From assembly GCA_023398295.1 (NCBI GenBank), contig JAEWSL010000062.1, positions 1-12,614 on the forward strand: a stretch of 12,614 bases of DNA, read 5' to 3'. Below the pieces are notes generated by a model. The model was given only the letters and a program-made list of their open reading frames with translations. It made no database searches and was not told the DNA's origin. The stretch's first letter is position 1; every line of letters starts with the position of its first letter. The position numbers and the translations under genes were made by a program. Of the stretch, positions 11,198 through 12,614 are shown piece after piece. The stretch is from Elusimicrobiota bacterium. GTDB lineage: Bacteria; Elusimicrobiota; Elusimicrobia; Elusimicrobiales; Elusimicrobiaceae.

Positions 11198-12614
11198 TTA
11201 TTGTTCGTAGTGATAATAGCTGTAGCTTCTGTAATAACCGTATTTGCCGTAGCCCATAGTCTGCGGGTGGTAGTAGCCTATAACGCCGCCGAGTATTTTT
11301 ATGTCGGCTTTCTTAAGCTTTTCTAGGGCGCTGTTTGCGGCCGCTGTGCTAGTGCTGCCGTATTTTATTACGAAGATAGCCCTGTTTATGTAACGTCCCC
11401 AAAGCAAAGTATCGCTTACGGGCAGTATGGCGGGACAGTCCACCAGCACCATATCGTAGGTTTTAAGAGCCCATTTTATAAAAGCCTCAAGCAGCGGAGT
11501 ATTTAAGATTTCCGCCGGATTGGGCGGGCGTTTGCCGGAGGTCATTATAAAAAGATTTTTTATCTCGGGGATTATTTGGACGTTTGAGGCAAAGTCGGCC
11601 TTTTTCTCATCGGCGTCCCAAAGATTGCTGAGGCCTTTTTCGGGAGTCAGCTTAAAAGCTTTATGAAGTCTGCCTCGGCGCAAATCCCCGTCTACAAGCA
11701 GAACTTTTTTGCCGGTTTGCGCAATAGCTACGGCCAGGTTTATTGAGAGGTGGCTTTTGCCCTCCCCCTGCAAAGAACTTGTGATTAGAACGGGCGCGTT
11801 GCGCTGCGAGGTAAGCGCAAAGTCAAGCATGGTGCGCACATTGCGCACCTGCTCGGCCATAAGAAAATTGCCGTTTTTTATAAGAGGCTCGTATTCGCTT
11901 TTCAGTTTTTTGTCCTTTTCCACGGGGACAAAGCCCAAAAAAGGCAGATGCATTTTAGCTTCCATATCTTCCGAGGATTTTATTGTCTTATCTAAAAAGT
12001 CCAAAAGGAAAATCAACAGCAGCGATAAAATAAAACCGCTTGCCGAGCCTATTAATAAATTCAAAAGCTTGCGCGGTTTGTAGGGCGTTCGCGGGGTGAG
12101 CGCGCCGTCCACTATTCTTATATTATTACCGCTGAACTGCCCCGATAAATCTATTTTGATGCTTTGGATAAGGCGGCGCGTTTCAAGGTCAATTTTGTTT
12201 TTAACAGCGTTCAACTGGTTTTTTGCGCTGATAACGTCGGGGTGATTTGCCGTGTATTTTGAAGAAAGTTTGGCCAGCGCGCCCTGCAACTCCATTTCCT
12301 GCTGCTTAAGGTTTTTGATAAAGTCGCTGTTTACCACCTGCGGCATTGAGTTTAGGAGTTCCTGCTCCTGCGGGCTGCGCTCCGTACTTTCCAGAGCTTT
12401 GATAACTTCCCGCGCCATGGAAATACGATTGGTAAGATTTTCCTGCACGAAAGCTTCGGCCAGGCTGTTTGCGATGTCGGCCGCCAGGTTCGCGTCGTAA
12501 GAAAACGCTTCCAGATTAACAAGCCTTGAGCGTAATATGGGATTTACGTTAATATGTTTTTTAAGTTTATCCCAGCCGTTGGGGTTTGCAAATTCCTCGT
12601 ATACGGATAAATCC
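11198..12614 (-). CDS. Wzz/Wzc-type polysaccharide co-polymerase and tyrosine autokinase (N-terminus missing)
   Basis: The frame is open from the window edge; 471 residues are visible (numbered from the edge) and the start lies beyond 12614. A GTG at 12448 is internal, not the start, because family-like sequence continues upstream (NPILRSRLVNLEAFSYDANL and so on). The protein controls chain length and export of the polysaccharide at the inner membrane and phosphorylates its own tyrosines. Visible parts are the periplasmic Wzz region with predicted coiled coil, then a proline-rich segment and second membrane helix (about 165-206). EQVRNVR (254-260) matches the oligomerisation motif E-x2-R-x2-R. 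The BY-kinase domain has Walker A LQGEGKS (281-287), Walker A' LLVDGDLRRGR (305-315) and Walker B VLVDCPA (389-395). The last 25 residues hold ten tyrosines. Convergent with the flippase gene. Confidence 0.93.
   Translation of the reverse strand, partial: DLSVYEEFANPNGWDKLKKHINVNPILRSRLVNLEAFSYDANLAADIANSLAEAFVQENLTNRISMAREVIKALESTERSPQEQELLNSMPQVVNSDFIKNLKQQEMELQGALAKLSSKYTANHPDVISAKNQLNAVKNKIDLETRRLIQSIKIDLSGQFSGNNIRIVDGALTPRTPYKPRKLLNLLIGSASGFILSLLLIFLLDFLDKTIKSSEDMEAKMHLPFLGFVPVEKDKKLKSEYEPLIKNGNFLMAEQVRNVRTMLDFALTSQRNAPVLITSSLQGEGKSHLSINLAVAIAQTGKKVLLVDGDLRRGRLHKAFKLTPEKGLSNLWDADEKKADFASNVQIIPEIKNLFIMTSGKRPPNPAEILNTPLLEAFIKWALKTYDMVLVDCPAILPVSDTLLWGRYINRAIFVIKYGSTSTAAANSALEKLKKADIKILGGVIGYYHPQTMGYGKYGYYRSYSYYHYEQ

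Noticed and set aside
12446..12448. GTG at 12448 as start of the wzc-like gene
   Set aside because: The frame stays open to the window edge and the upstream translation has typical Wzz-domain sequence, so this is an internal valine.
1..12614. tRNA, rRNA, CRISPR arrays, transposase genes or phage genes
   Set aside because: None seen: no regular spacer-repeat pattern, no tRNA-like cloverleaf with the conserved arms, and no recombinase or transposase protein in any frame.

Overview
The window looks like chromosomal DNA of a Gram-negative-type (two-membrane) bacterium of moderate GC content. My best guess is a gut-type member of the Elusimicrobiota, based mainly on a small pilin whose N-terminus (class III signal peptide, then FTLIELLVVVLIIGILAAIALPQY) resembles the many small pilins of Elusimicrobium relatives. 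This is recognition from memory, not a search. An outer-membrane barrel protein, a Wzc-type tyrosine kinase and signal-peptide proteins all fit a diderm envelope.

Most genes belong to surface-polysaccharide synthesis. At the left edge on the minus strand is rfbF (CDP-glucose synthesis), followed by the first codons of another gene. Then come a gene-free stretch of about 720 bp full of inverted repeats (813-1534), a lone type IV pilin-like gene with a strong terminator, and a wingless arginine/lysine/ornithine decarboxylase. Next is a plus-strand pair: a secreted FecR-like protein with an acidic tail and an outer-membrane beta-barrel. A bidirectional terminator separates this pair from a minus-strand operon of a UDP-sugar 4-epimerase-like enzyme, a WbaP-type phosphoglycosyl transferase and a secreted TIM-barrel glycosidase-like protein. 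A Wzx-type flippase is transcribed divergently from that operon. A second bidirectional terminator lies between the flippase and a partial Wzz/Wzc polysaccharide co-polymerase and tyrosine autokinase that runs off the right edge.

Read together (inference): nucleotide sugars come from RfbF and the epimerase; the phosphoglycosyl transferase loads the first sugar-phosphate on undecaprenyl phosphate; the flippase moves the lipid-linked unit across the inner membrane; Wzc controls polymerisation and export; and the FecR-like/barrel pair and the secreted glycosidase may act in the periplasm or outer membrane. No glycosyltransferase, Wzy polymerase or Wza exporter is visible, so the locus continues outside the window or these genes lie elsewhere.

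The least ordinary signals are non-coding. Two genes (decarboxylase and epimerase) have a perfect TATAAT only 5-6 nt before the start codon and no Shine-Dalgarno, which suggests leaderless mRNAs. An imperfect inverted repeat (940-1112) encloses two further hairpins. The pilin leader carries a nested two-tier hairpin. The flippase leader carries a perfect palindrome and a 13-bp direct repeat.
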